Numbered from the stretch's first letter, positions 25,670 to 33,964 are shown. The stretch is DNA of 64,000 nucleotides from Bradyrhizobium diazoefficiens (GCF_018131015.1 NZ_JAFCJJ010000033.1:1-64000); one strand, 5' to 3'. Notes: a model not told the origin generated them from the sequence alone. Translations and numbers: made by a program.

Positions 25670-26074
25670 TCAGGAAATGATCGCCTTGATTTGCGCTGTG
25701 TCCGCAAACTCAACCAACTCGACGATCTTGTCATTCTCAAACTTGAATAGGTCCAAGACTTCGGTGCTGAAGGTCTTCCCGTTCGGACGGTATTGGATTT
25801 TAAGGCGGGACCGTATTGCCACCTGATTCCCCTCAACCAGCTTGGTCAGGATCTCGCGCTTCTCGAAAGCGAAATGATCAATAAATTGACCGAAGGCCGC
25901 AAGCAGCTGCTGGTGCCCCTTCACAACTCCGGCGAGGTGCAGCGCGCCTTTGTCGCCCACAAGGTTGAACAGCCCTTCGGAATGAAAGGCTGCCACCAGG
26001 CCCTTCACGTCACCGCTGCCGCGTGCGGCGTAAGCGCGCTCGATGACGTTGAGCATGTCCTCACCATGTCTCAT
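25670..26074 (-). CDS. NTF2-like (SnoaL / ketosteroid-isomerase-like) protein
   Basis: A 134-residue protein with the cone-shaped NTF2-like pattern: an N-terminal helix DMLNVIERAYAARGSGDVKGL, then FHSEGLFNLVGD, and the closing strands EVLDLFKFENDKIVELVEFAD. Such proteins bind or isomerise small hydrophobic molecules, and the exact reaction is unknown. The start at 26074 (MRHGEDML) is preferred, since the open frame extends 45 codons upstream without family similarity; MLNVIERAY six codons later is the alternative. It is divergent from tenA, and both lie between the two copies of the AEC permease end. Confidence 0.78.
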   Translation of the reverse strand: MRHGEDMLNVIERAYAARGSGDVKGLVAAFHSEGLFNLVGDKGALHLAGVVKGHQQLLAAFGQFIDHFAFEKREILTKLVEGNQVAIRSRLKIQYRPNGKTFSTEVLDLFKFENDKIVELVEFADTAQIKAIIS

Positions 26075-26309
26075 AACCGCCTCCCCGATGTGTGTCAGAG
26101 CAGGATAGCTACCTTTGCGTGCAAACGCCAGCAGCTCGGTGGTGCGAATGACGGTGACGGCGCACCAGGACCCCGACGCGGGGAGGGCCCCATCCGCAAC
26201 GCTGCTCAAATCCAGTTTAGTGCTCCGTCACCGTAGCTCCCTGGTTCGCAATGCGATATCGGTAGCGCGTCAAAGGCGTTCATGGAAAGCAATCCAGGCG
26301 GAAAAGATC

Positions 26310-26984
26310 GTGAGTTTCTTCGAGCGTCTCAAGGTAGCAGCATCCGTTGAGTGGCGGGCTTACACTGAGCATCCCTTCACGAACGGATTGGCCGACGGTT
26401 CGCTCCCCGAAGCGGCGTTTCGTCACTATCTCGTTCAGGACTACCTGTTCCTCATCGAGTTTGCTCGCGCCTACGCGCTTGCGGTCTACAAGTCGCCCAG
26501 GCTCGCCGACATGCGTGAAGCGGCGGCCGGCCTGTCGGCCATCCTCGATGTCGAGATGGACCTGCATGTCAAGCTCTGCGCCGGTTGGGGTCTATCCCCG
26601 ACCGATCTCGAACAAGCCCCTCCGGCGGCCGAGATGCTGGCCTATACACGCTACGTGCTCGACGCAGGAATGCGCGGCGATCTGCTGGCCCTCAAGGTGG
26701 CGCTTGCCCCCTGCGTGATCGGGTACGCGGAGATCGCAACGCGACTCGCTTCGCGACCCGATGCCGACGCTGCGACGAACGCCTATCGCGTCTGGATCGC
26801 CGAATACGCCGGCGCGCCGTACCAGGAGGTCGCTGCTAAAGCGCAGGCGCACCTGGACCATCTCGCCGATCTCTACGCCACGCCGGCCCGCGAGGCCGAG
26901 CTGATTGCGATTTTCAAGGAAGCCACCCGGCTCGAGGCAGATTTTTGGGAGATGGCGTGGCGCGTGGGCCAGCGTGTTCAATAG
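26310..26984 (+). CDS. tenA: TenA-family aminopyrimidine aminohydrolase / thiaminase II
   Basis: A 224-residue helical protein of the TenA family, which salvages degraded thiamine pyrimidines. With the GTG at 26310 as start, the key residues fall at the classical positions: Asp44 in LVQDYLFLIEFARAYALAV, and Cys135 followed by a conserved Glu in ALAPCVIGYAEIATRL. This agreement decides the start over upstream in-frame ATGs. Thiamine genes or a TPP riboswitch are not nearby, and TenA-like proteins with other substrates exist. It is part of a two-gene segment inserted beside the AEC permease. Confidence 0.85.
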   Translation: MSFFERLKVAASVEWRAYTEHPFTNGLADGSLPEAAFRHYLVQDYLFLIEFARAYALAVYKSPRLADMREAAAGLSAILDVEMDLHVKLCAGWGLSPTDLEQAPPAAEMLAYTRYVLDAGMRGDLLALKVALAPCVIGYAEIATRLASRPDADAATNAYRVWIAEYAGAPYQEVAAKAQAHLDHLADLYATPAREAELIAIFKEATRLEADFWEMAWRVGQRVQ

Positions 26985-27009
26985 CGGTTTCGACAATCGT
27001 CAGGCGCCT

Positions 27010-27936
27010 CTACCTCACGACCATCACCACCACCGGCAGCGTCACCGCCGCCAGCAGCGTGCCGAGCGCGACCGCGCCCGAGACCGGGTTCACCAGGCGC
27101 TGATACTGGGCCGCGAAGATGTAGGCGTTGGCGCCGGTCGGCATCGCCGCGAACAGCACGACGACGCCGCTCGCGAGCGGCGGCAGGTCGAGCAGTTTTG
27201 CCAGCACGAACGCGACCAGCGGCATCGCCAGCAGTTTTAGCGCGCACATCACGAGGATGCCGAGCTTCTCGCCCTTCACCTCGAAGCGGAACAGGTTGAT
27301 GCCGAGCGCGATCAGCGCGGCCGGCGATCCAGCCTGCGCCAGCAGCTCGATCGTCCTGTCGACGACGGGCGTGAGGCCGAGGCCCGTAAAACGCCAGACG
27401 ACGCCAAAACCAATCGCCAGCATGATCGGGTTGCGCGCGAGATCGGTGAGAACCGGCCAGATCACCGAGAGCATCGAGCCCTTCTGCTTGCGGCCGACAA
27501 ACTCCATCTGCAGCGTGCCGCAGAGCCAGAGCAGCGGCGTGTTCACCGACAGGATCAGCGCCATCGGCCCGGCGGCCGCGCTGTCCAGCGCCGAGAGCAC
27601 GAGCGGAATGCCGAGCATCACGATGTTGCCGTAGACCGCGCCGATCGCGAACACGACGCCGTCCTCGCGCCGCGCGCGGAGCAGCGCGGAGACCGCGAGC
27701 GCGAGGGTCCAGATGATGGCGAGCGCGCCGTAATAGGCGCCCCACATCCGCCACGGGCTGACATCGGGAAACTCCGAGACGACGATGGTGCGGAACAGCA
27801 GCGCGGGGATCGCGATCGAGAAGGCGAATTCGGAGATGCCCTTGTGTGCGCCCTCGCTGACGAAGCGGAACAGCACCGACGCATAGCCGGCCGCGATCAG
27901 GGCAAACACCGGCGCGACGATCAGCAGTGTGGCCAT
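27010..27936 (-). CDS. AEC (auxin efflux carrier) family permease
   Basis: A 308-residue membrane protein with about ten helices in two halves (LLIVAPVFALIAAGYASVLF at the start; ILVMCALKLLAMPLVAFVLAK and VVVLFAAMPTGANAYIFA in the second half), the AEC family that includes malonate transporter MdcF. It starts 20 bases after the stop of the CoA-ester lyase gene, so it is the third gene of a CoA-transferase, lyase, permease operon and may import or export the organic acid that these enzymes handle (inference). Its 3' end is duplicated at 25551. Confidence 0.87.
   Translation of the reverse strand: MATLLIVAPVFALIAAGYASVLFRFVSEGAHKGISEFAFSIAIPALLFRTIVVSEFPDVSPWRMWGAYYGALAIIWTLALAVSALLRARREDGVVFAIGAVYGNIVMLGIPLVLSALDSAAAGPMALILSVNTPLLWLCGTLQMEFVGRKQKGSMLSVIWPVLTDLARNPIMLAIGFGVVWRFTGLGLTPVVDRTIELLAQAGSPAALIALGINLFRFEVKGEKLGILVMCALKLLAMPLVAFVLAKLLDLPPLASGVVVLFAAMPTGANAYIFAAQYQRLVNPVSGAVALGTLLAAVTLPVVVMVVR
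27020..27074. repeat. 55-bp direct repeat (copy 2)
   Basis: Identical to 25562-25616. The two copies bracket the NTF2-like and tenA genes in the same orientation. Confidence 0.9.
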
Positions 27937-27956
27937 TTCCGTCCGTGCCTGGTTCG

Positions 27957-28886
27957 CTACGACGCCAGCGCGATGATCCTGCGCGCCATCCGCACATTGG
28001 CGTGGTCGATCATCCTGCCGTCAAGCGTGACGGCGCCCTGGCCGAGCGCCTCGGCGTTGTCCATGGCTTCGATCACCCGCCGCGCCTGGGCCAGCTCGTC
28101 GGCGGAGGGAATGAAGGCGCGCAGCGTCGGCTCGATCTGGTCGGGATGGATGATCTGCTTGCCGTCGAATCCCATGGACGCGGCCTTCTGCGCGCTGCTT
28201 GCGGTGAGCGTTGCATCGCGGAACGCGCCGCAGGGGCCGTCGATGGCGCGCAGGCCGAACGCGCGCGCGGCGACCAGGAGGCGCATCATCGGATAGGCGA
28301 ACAGGTCGAGCGGCGCGGAGGCGTAGCCGCTTTGCGCCGAGCCGACGTGCCGGTAGCCGTCGGGCGAGGCGCCGATCTCCGCCGATCGCGCCCCGATCGA
28401 TGCGGCGAAATCGCCGACCCCGAGATGAAGCGCGGCAACGTTTGCATGCGCGGCGGCCAGCGCCTCGACATTGACGAGACCGAGCGCGGTCTCGATCAGC
28501 AGTTCGAGCGCGACCGGGGAGGACCGGCCGGGCGTTGCGGCGTGAAGCTGATCGGCAATCGCGCAGATGTCGCCGGGGCGCTCCGCCTTCGGCACGATCA
28601 CCGAATCCAGCCTGCTGCAGCCTGCGAGCGCGCGGATTTCCCGCGCAATGAAGGGGCTGTCCGCGGCATTGAGCCGGACCGCGACGCGCTTCTCGCCCCA
28701 GTCCAGCGAGGACAGCGCGTGGACGGCTTCATCCAGCGCCGCGTCCTTTTCGGCAAGCGGCACCGCGTCCTCGAGATCCATGAACACCGCATCCGCGCCT
28801 GACGCCGCCGCCTTCGCGACGAGGCGGGAGCGATGCGCGGGAACGGCAAGAACGACCCGGCCCGGGCGCTGATCGCGCATCGTCAT
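27957..28886 (-). CDS. HpcH/HpaI aldolase / CitE-like CoA-ester lyase
   Basis: A 309-residue TIM-barrel enzyme. Signatures are VFMDLEDAVPLAEKDAA, the basic VAVRLNA, SVIVPKAERPGDI, the catalytic ELLIETALGLVNVEALA and a C-terminal GFDGKQIIHPDQI, as in citrate lyase beta subunit, malyl-CoA and citramalyl-CoA lyases. It cleaves 3-hydroxyacyl-CoA thioesters in a Mg-dependent manner. The start at 28886 overlaps the CoA-transferase stop as ATGA, so the two are translationally coupled and probably act in sequence: CoA is transferred to a hydroxy-acid, which is then cleaved. The exact acid is unknown. Confidence 0.9.
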   Translation of the reverse strand: MTMRDQRPGRVVLAVPAHRSRLVAKAAASGADAVFMDLEDAVPLAEKDAALDEAVHALSSLDWGEKRVAVRLNAADSPFIAREIRALAGCSRLDSVIVPKAERPGDICAIADQLHAATPGRSSPVALELLIETALGLVNVEALAAAHANVAALHLGVGDFAASIGARSAEIGASPDGYRHVGSAQSGYASAPLDLFAYPMMRLLVAARAFGLRAIDGPCGAFRDATLTASSAQKAASMGFDGKQIIHPDQIEPTLRAFIPSADELAQARRVIEAMDNAEALGQGAVTLDGRMIDHANVRMARRIIALAS

Positions 28887-30109
28887 TGCTCCCCGCCGAG
28901 CCCAGATTCTTCGAGCCCAAGTTCTTCGAGCCCAAGTTCTTTGAGCCCAAGTTCTTTGAGCCCAAGTTCGCCGAGGATCGACGCATTGTGCTCGCCGATC
29001 GCCGGGACCGGATCCATCCGGGGGGTAAGTCCGGGAATGGTCAAAGCGGGCAGAAAACTCATCACCGGCCCGCACGGCGATCCCACGGTTTGCACCCGGC
29101 CGCGCGCGCGCAGCTGCTCGTGCTGCAGGAAGCCGTCCACCGAGTTCAAATGCGCATTGGCAATGGACGCCTCGTCCAGCAGGCGCAACACCTCGTCGCC
29201 CGTCATCGCGGCAAAGCGCCGCTCGATATGCGTCTGCAACGCATCGCGGTTCTGCATGCGCAGCGGATTGGTGCAGAAGTCCGGATGGTCGGCGAAGGCG
29301 GCGTCGCCAAGCACGATGCGGCACAGCGACCGCCACTCGCGGTCGTTCTGGATGCCGAAGAAGATGGTGTTGCCGTCGCCGACCCGGAACGGGCCGTACG
29401 GCGCGATGGTGGCATGCCTTGCGCCGGTGCGCGGCAGCGGCCGGCCCGCACTGCTGGTGTAGAAGGCCGGATAGCTCATCCAGTCCGTGATGGAATCGAA
29501 CAGCGAGGCCTGGAACGCCGTGCCCTTGCCGGTCCGCTCGCGGCGATACAGCGCCATCAGCACGCCGTTGAGGATGTACATGCCGGTGGCGATGTCGACC
29601 ACCGAAAGCCCGACCTTGGCCGGCTCCGCCTCGGTGCCGTTGACGGCGAGCACGCCGGCCTCGCATTGCACCAGCAGATCGTAGGCCTTCTTGTTGCTGT
29701 AGGGCCCGCCGGCGCCATAGCCCGACACGTCGCAGGCGATGAGCCGGGGAAATCTTTGCGTCAGCGACGCCGCATCGAGGCCGAGCCGCTCCGCCGCGCC
29801 GGGCGCCAGGTTCTGGATGAAGACGTCTGCCCGCGGCAGCAAGGCGTCGAGCACGCGCTTGCCTTCGGGACTTTTGATATCGATCGCGAGACTTTGCTTC
29901 GACCGGTTGGTCCAGACGAACTGGCTCGACATGCCGTTCATCACGTGATCGTAGTCGCGGCAGAAATCGCCGTCGCCCGGCCGCTCGATCTTGATGACGC
30001 GCGCACCCCAATCGGCGAGATGCCGGCTGGCGAGCGGCGCCGCGATCGCCTGTTCGAGCGAGACGACGGTGACGCCCGCCAGCGGCAGGTCCGCATCATG
30101 TCCGTCCAT
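28883..30109 (-). CDS. CaiB/BaiF family (class III) CoA-transferase
   Basis: A 408-residue enzyme that moves CoA between carboxylic acids. Visible are LAGVTVVSLEQAIAAPLASR, ADWGARVIKIERPGDGD, SLAIDIKSPEGKRVLDALL, the catalytic Asp in ACDVSGYGAGGPY... and VVDIATGMYILNGVLMALY. It is the first gene of a three-gene operon with a CoA-ester lyase and an AEC permease. Oddly, the last 25 residues are five tandem pentapeptides of the type ELGLK/E, encoded by a 15-bp repeat, extending past the normal family end. Pairing with CitE-like lyases is known in C4/C5 dicarboxylate (for example itaconate or mesaconate) routes; here this is inference. Confidence 0.9.
   Translation of the reverse strand: MDGHDADLPLAGVTVVSLEQAIAAPLASRHLADWGARVIKIERPGDGDFCRDYDHVMNGMSSQFVWTNRSKQSLAIDIKSPEGKRVLDALLPRADVFIQNLAPGAAERLGLDAASLTQRFPRLIACDVSGYGAGGPYSNKKAYDLLVQCEAGVLAVNGTEAEPAKVGLSVVDIATGMYILNGVLMALYRRERTGKGTAFQASLFDSITDWMSYPAFYTSSAGRPLPRTGARHATIAPYGPFRVGDGNTIFFGIQNDREWRSLCRIVLGDAAFADHPDFCTNPLRMQNRDALQTHIERRFAAMTGDEVLRLLDEASIANAHLNSVDGFLQHEQLRARGRVQTVGSPCGPVMSFLPALTIPGLTPRMDPVPAIGEHNASILGELGLKELGLKELGLEELGLEESGLGGEQ
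28898..28972. repeat. five 15-bp tandem repeats at the CoA-transferase 3' end
   Basis: Units of the form GAGCCCAAGTTCTTC/T, five in a row with few substitutions. In frame they encode ELGL(K/E) pentapeptides. Confidence 0.92.
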
Positions 30110-30482
30110 GAAAAATGGCCCTTCGCTTGCTGCGCCTTCAGCCAGCGCCGCATTGACTTAAAGACTTCAACTCGATGACTTCGGGGATGTCAGCCCACGC
30201 GCCCATTCGATGGTGGCATGATGCCCCTGTTTTGCCCGAATTGTCAAATGGATTTCGTAAAATCCGCAAGAGGCCGCGGCGGCCTTTTCGTCGGTGCATG
30301 GGGTTGTTTTCGCATTTTTTGCGGACCGGCCGTCGGGCCCCGTTCCAGGCCGATCCCGCCAGTTCCGCCGGGGCGCTGGGCTGTTGCCGGGAGCGCACAG
30401 GTCGCGGCTTTCGCATCTCGCCACGTTGCCAAGCAAGGACCGTTCACCCACACTCCGGCCCGACTCGCATTTGGGGGAATCG
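30110..30482. other. 373-base intergenic region with a 22-bp repeated motif
   Basis: No gene is supported. Bases 30291-30312 (beginning TCGGTGCATGGGG, ending TTTTCG) recur exactly at 42984-43005. The divergent promoters of the CoA-transferase operon and of the 121-aa secreted protein should lie here. GGGGGAATCG just before 30483 provides a ribosome-binding site. Confidence 0.6.
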
Positions 30483-30848
30483 ATGCCGGCGTTCCGCTTT
30501 GAGAGGCCAATTCTTGCTGCCGCCTGTGGCCTCGCCCTGGCCGTGCTCCAGCCCGGCGCAAGCCTTGCCTATACCCCGGAGCAGCAGCAGGCCTGCACGC
30601 CGGATGCGATGCGGCTCTGCGGCGAGTTCGTTCCGAACGTCGATGCCATCACCGCCTGCATGATCCAGCGCAAGGCGCAACTCTCGCCGGAGTGCCGGGT
30701 GTTCTTCCGCCAGGGCCCGGAGCCGGGCGAGGCGCCCGCGCCGCGTGCCGGCAAGCCGACCAACATCACGCCTGTGGCTGCCAAGAAGAGCGCAAAGCAG
30801 ACCACCAAGCCGAAGACGACCAGGAAGAAAAAATCCGAAGACGACTGA
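30483..30848 (+). CDS. small secreted cysteine-containing protein
   Basis: A 121-residue precursor. The signal peptide (MPAFRFERPILAAACGLALA, then VLQPGASLA) is followed by a compact domain with four cysteines: QQACTPDAMRLCGEF, ITACMIQRKAQL, SPECRVFF. The C-terminal 45 residues are a Pro/Lys-rich basic tail ending KKKSEDD. The four-Cys pattern is familiar from Bradyrhizobium periplasmic proteins of unknown function (related to cysteine-rich repeat proteins). The start at 30483 is set by the signal peptide. Confidence 0.75.
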   Translation: MPAFRFERPILAAACGLALAVLQPGASLAYTPEQQQACTPDAMRLCGEFVPNVDAITACMIQRKAQLSPECRVFFRQGPEPGEAPAPRAGKPTNITPVAAKKSAKQTTKPKTTRKKKSEDD

Positions 30849-31235
30849 CCGCGCGCGTTCCGTTCCTTCCTTCATGTTCATGAACGTCGCGGCCGAGCGC
30901 GCCAGCTTGCGCAAGCTTGAGACTCATTTTGTTCGCCCCTCGGCGCAGATGTCTGCAGCGTTTCGCGAAGACGCCGATGAAAACCGGCCGAAACAGGATT
31001 TGCGCGTCACGGTTGCGTTCCGGATTTTCCCGAACTGCTGCTCGAAAAACGCGCAAAAGCCGGTGCCGAAAGGCGTTTCACGAGAGTTTGTGGCCGCTCG
31101 CGCCACGCAGTGTGACTCAAAAGCCAACACGCCCCGTTAATTCGTGGCCGCTTCGCAACTCCCGGTAAAATTTTGCTTTCACGAATCAGCGCGCTGATTC
31201 ATTTTCGCGCTCTGGGGTCAACTGGAGGCTTGAGG
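30849..31235. other. 387-base intergenic region upstream of the ParA gene
   Basis: No open frame with coding character is seen. The right end carries an 18-bp palindrome (31183-31200), listed separately, and AT-richer sequence (GTAAAATTTTGC) just before it, which may be the promoter of the ParA-like gene. Confidence 0.5.
31183..31200. promoter_or_regulatory. perfect 18-bp palindrome (candidate operator)
   Basis: GAATCAGCGCGCTGATTC, with no mismatch, lies 35 bases upstream of the ParA start and next to an AT-rich stretch. Position and symmetry suggest a repressor site, possibly for autoregulation. Confidence 0.6.
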
Positions 31236-31913
31236 ATGAACGTTATCGTTTTTGCATCGCGTAAAGGCGGCTCGGGCAAGAGCACGCTGGCCGCACATCT
31301 CGCCGCGCAGATCAAGGCCAGCAAGCAGGTCATGCTCGTGGACGCCGATCCGCAGGGCTCGCTCACGCTGTGGCACAAGCTGCGCGGCACCAACGAGCCG
31401 CCGATCAAGGCTGCTGTGAACTCGGTCAGCGGCATCGTCTCCGCGGCCAAGCGCGATGGTTACGAGTGGGTGCTGATCGACACGCCGCCGAACCTGTCGG
31501 CCGTCGTCGACGACGCTATCCGCAACGCCACCATGGTGGTGATCCCGGCGCGTCCCGGCGTGTTCGACGTCAACGCGGTGCAGGAAACCATCCAGATGTG
31601 CCGCGCGGCGCGCAAGCCCTACGCGGTCGTGCTCAACGGTGCGCCGGCCAAGCGCGACGACGCCGAGAGCCCGATCGTCACCATCGCCCGCGAGGCGCTG
31701 GCCAAATTCCGCGCGCCGGTGTGGGGCGGCCAGATCACCAACCGTTCGGATTTGCTGATGGCGCTGAGCCACGGCGAAGGCGCGCGGGAATATCAGGCCG
31801 AGAGCCGTGCGGCGCAGGAGATCGCGCGGCTGTGGGCGGCGATCGAGCGTTCGGTGAAAGCCATTCGCGGCACGGCGTCGGCATCCGGCGCAATGCACAG
31901 GCAGGCGGCCTGA
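31236..31913 (+). CDS. ParA-family ATPase (orphan)
   Basis: A 225-residue P-loop ATPase with the deviant Walker A ASRKGGSGKST (7-17), Walker A' VDADPQGSLTLW and Walker B VLIDTPPNLS, i.e. the short ParA/MinD type without N-terminal DNA-binding domain. Small ParAs position plasmids, chemoreceptor arrays or other cargo. No ParB-like or cargo gene is adjacent, so it is an orphan. GGAGG precedes the ATG at 31236. The 18-bp palindrome upstream may regulate it. Confidence 0.9.
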   Translation: MNVIVFASRKGGSGKSTLAAHLAAQIKASKQVMLVDADPQGSLTLWHKLRGTNEPPIKAAVNSVSGIVSAAKRDGYEWVLIDTPPNLSAVVDDAIRNATMVVIPARPGVFDVNAVQETIQMCRAARKPYAVVLNGAPAKRDDAESPIVTIAREALAKFRAPVWGGQITNRSDLLMALSHGEGAREYQAESRAAQEIARLWAAIERSVKAIRGTASASGAMHRQAA

Positions 31914-31975
31914 TCCATCAATCATTCCCCGGACGACAAGCGCGCGGTGTCCCGCGCGTTTTGCGTCTTGGGGAT

Positions 31976-32028
31976 GAGCACGATCCGGAAAAGTGTGAAG
32001 CGGTTTTCCGAAAAGATCGTGCTCAAAA
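31976..32028. repeat. palindromic repeat, family B
   Basis: GAGCACGATCCGGAAAAGTG pairs with CCGAAAAGATCGTGCTC. In this copy the outer arms read GCACGATC / GATCGTGC, against GCATGATC / GATCATGC in the others, a compensatory change that keeps the stem paired. Confidence 0.85.
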
Positions 32029-32034
32029 GGACCG

Positions 32035-32217
32035 CTACGCCACCATCAGCATGTAGAACACGATCACCGGCGACAGCGTCAGGATCACCGACCAGATGCC
32101 GGCGGCCCAGAGGATGTCCTCGGTGCTGAAGCCCTGCTGCCCGGCGCCGAGCTGCGGCGCCGCCTCGTTCTGACTGTTCACGTTCGCCCCCGCGATTTCT
32201 TCGCTTATGGGCTTCAC
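32035..32217 (-). CDS. small single-pass membrane protein (60 aa)
   Basis: A 60-residue protein: a polar N-terminus (MKPISEEIAGANVNSQNEAA) and one C-terminal hydrophobic helix (WAAGIWSVILTLSPVIVFYM). GGGGGCGA upstream may serve as ribosome-binding site. No family is recognised. It is followed upstream on the same strand by another tiny membrane protein (32316-32459), and the two may form a unit. Confidence 0.6.
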   Translation of the reverse strand: MKPISEEIAGANVNSQNEAAPQLGAGQQGFSTEDILWAAGIWSVILTLSPVIVFYMLMVA

Positions 32218-32315
32218 GATAGGCGGGATGTTTTAAGATCCGGATCGCGGCGCCACTCGCATTTTGAGCGCATTTGCGTTTCCGCCTTAACCATTCCGTC
32301 CGCGCCGTCAGCCAG

Positions 32316-32459
32316 TCAGAACCAGACGCGAAACAGCAGCCCCGGCACCAGGCCGAGCGTCATCGCCCAGAACCCGATCGACGACACCATCAGAATTCCC
32401 TGCAAGAGATCGTCCGGCGCGTACTCCTGCGCGGCCGTCCGCCGGGTGCGATGCCCCAT
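32316..32459 (-). CDS. small membrane protein (47 aa)
   Basis: A 47-residue frame starting MGHRTRRTAAQEYAPDDLLQ and ending in a hydrophobic stretch (GILMVSSIGFWAMTLGLVPG, then LLFRVWF). GGGGGAAT stands a few bases before the ATG. Basic N-terminus plus one helix suggests an inner-membrane protein with the N-terminus inside. Together with the next gene downstream it looks like a pair of small membrane proteins; function unknown. Confidence 0.5.
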   Translation of the reverse strand: MGHRTRRTAAQEYAPDDLLQGILMVSSIGFWAMTLGLVPGLLFRVWF

Positions 32460-32698
32460 GGCTATTCCCCCTTCAGCAAGACCTTGGCAACAACGCTAGG
32501 CGCGACTGCGTAAACGAGACGTGGATACGCGATGCGGCGGCTGCGAAGACGCTCGTTCTGCCGCGATGCAGCAGGAGGGCGCCAGGCCCGCGCCGGGCGA
32601 CGACCCCTGCCGCACTTTGCCGCTGGCCCAAGGCTTCCGTGAACGCTACGGTTTGGTGAGCGTTGAGGCAGCACCTTGCAAGGGGACATGGGGCCGGC

Positions 32699-33964
32699 AT
32701 GAGCGGGAAAGAGCCAGCCAGTTCATCGGCGAGCGCCCCGGGCGAGGCCCGGGTGCCCGAGCTGCGGCTGCTCTACGAGACGGCTCCCATCGGCCTCGCC
32801 TTTCTCACCCCCGATTGCCGCTACCAGCGGATCAACCGGCGCCTCTGTGAAATCTGCGGTATTTCCGTCGATGAGCATCTTGGCCGCACGGTGCGCGAGA
32901 CCATCCCTCAGCTCGCCGAGCAGGTCGAAACCATCGTCCAGCAAATCGTGCGGACCGGGCAGCCCATCACAGGCATCGAGATCAGCGGCCAGCGGCGGGA
33001 CGGCGGCAATGCCGACCGCGTCTGGACCACCAGCTGGTATCCGCTTATCGCGCCGGACGGCAGCATTCTCGGCATCAACGTCGCCTCCGAGGAGATCACC
33101 GAGCGCAAGCGGATGGAGGCGGCACTTAGCGCCAGCGAGGCCAGGGCGCGCGAGCTCGCCGAGCGGATGCGCAAGCTGAATGGAGAGCTGGAGCAGCGTG
33201 TCGTCACCGAGGCGCGGGAGCGCGTCCGCATCTGGAACGCCGCGCGCCAGGAAATTTCCGAGATCGGCCGGCACATGACCATGTCGGCGATGGCGGCTTC
33301 CGTCGCGCACGAGGTCAGCCAGCCGCTGGCTGCGGCCGTGCTGAACGCCGAGGCCGCCTTGCAAATGCTCTCCGCAACGACGCCCGACCTGGACGAGACG
33401 CGCGCGGTCATGAAAGGGATCGTCGACGACGCGCAGCGTGCTCGCATGGTCCTCGACGGCATCCGCTCGATGTTCCGCAACGACGGTGGCGCGAGGAGCG
33501 CCGTGACGCTCAACGACCTCATCTGCGAGGTCCTCGCGGTCGTTCGCGGCGAGCTGGACGCGCATCAGGTCTCGCTGCGGAGCGAGCTGGGCGACGGTCT
33601 CCCTGCCGTTCTCGCTGCGCGGACGCAACTGCAGCAGGTGGTTCTCAACCTCGTCGTGAATGCGATCGAGGCCATGAGCTCCGTCACCACCCGTGAACGC
33701 GTCTTGATCGTCAGGTCTGAAACCGCGGGATCAGCTCACGTGCAGATCACGGTGGAGGACACCGGCAGCGGAATAGACCCGAGCATCGCGGACCGCGTGT
33801 TCGAGGCGTTCTTCACCACGAAGGCCCTCGGCATGGGCATGGGGTTGTCGATCTGCCGCTCGATCGTCGAATCCCACGGTGGCCGGCTTTCGGTCTCCGC
33901 GCGCACGCCCGGCGGGTCGAGCTTTTGCGTCCTGCTTCCATCGGCCTCGCCCGTCCCGGCCTGA
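32699..33964 (+). CDS. PAS-domain sensor histidine kinase
   Basis: A 421-residue soluble kinase. A PAS domain (about 25-140: LLYETAPIGLAFLTPDCRYQ, ending GINVASEEITERKRM) is followed by a coiled coil (about 140-190), a HisKA helix with ASVAHEVSQPLAAAVLNAEA, and an HATPase domain with NLVVNAIEAM, EDTGSGIDP and MGMGLSICRSIVESHGG. It resembles FixL/DctB-type kinases with PxxAA after the H-box. No response regulator is adjacent, so it is an orphan kinase. The start at 32699 (MSGKEPASS) is chosen over one 12 codons upstream because of GGGG near it; this is uncertain. Confidence 0.87.
   Translation: MSGKEPASSSASAPGEARVPELRLLYETAPIGLAFLTPDCRYQRINRRLCEICGISVDEHLGRTVRETIPQLAEQVETIVQQIVRTGQPITGIEISGQRRDGGNADRVWTTSWYPLIAPDGSILGINVASEEITERKRMEAALSASEARARELAERMRKLNGELEQRVVTEARERVRIWNAARQEISEIGRHMTMSAMAASVAHEVSQPLAAAVLNAEAALQMLSATTPDLDETRAVMKGIVDDAQRARMVLDGIRSMFRNDGGARSAVTLNDLICEVLAVVRGELDAHQVSLRSELGDGLPAVLAARTQLQQVVLNLVVNAIEAMSSVTTRERVLIVRSETAGSAHVQITVEDTGSGIDPSIADRVFEAFFTTKALGMGMGLSICRSIVESHGGRLSVSARTPGGSSFCVLLPSASPVPA

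Noticed and set aside
28898..28972. Short direct repeats that might be a CRISPR array
   Set aside because: The units are contiguous 15-mers without spacers and lie in frame in a coding gene; the same holds for 17395-17454.
27957..30011. A 684-codon minus-strand frame spanning the CoA-ester lyase and most of the CoA-transferase region, suggesting a fusion
   Set aside because: Only its last 309 codons match a family. The CoA-transferase is in another frame with its own stop, and the two genes join by an ATGA overlap.
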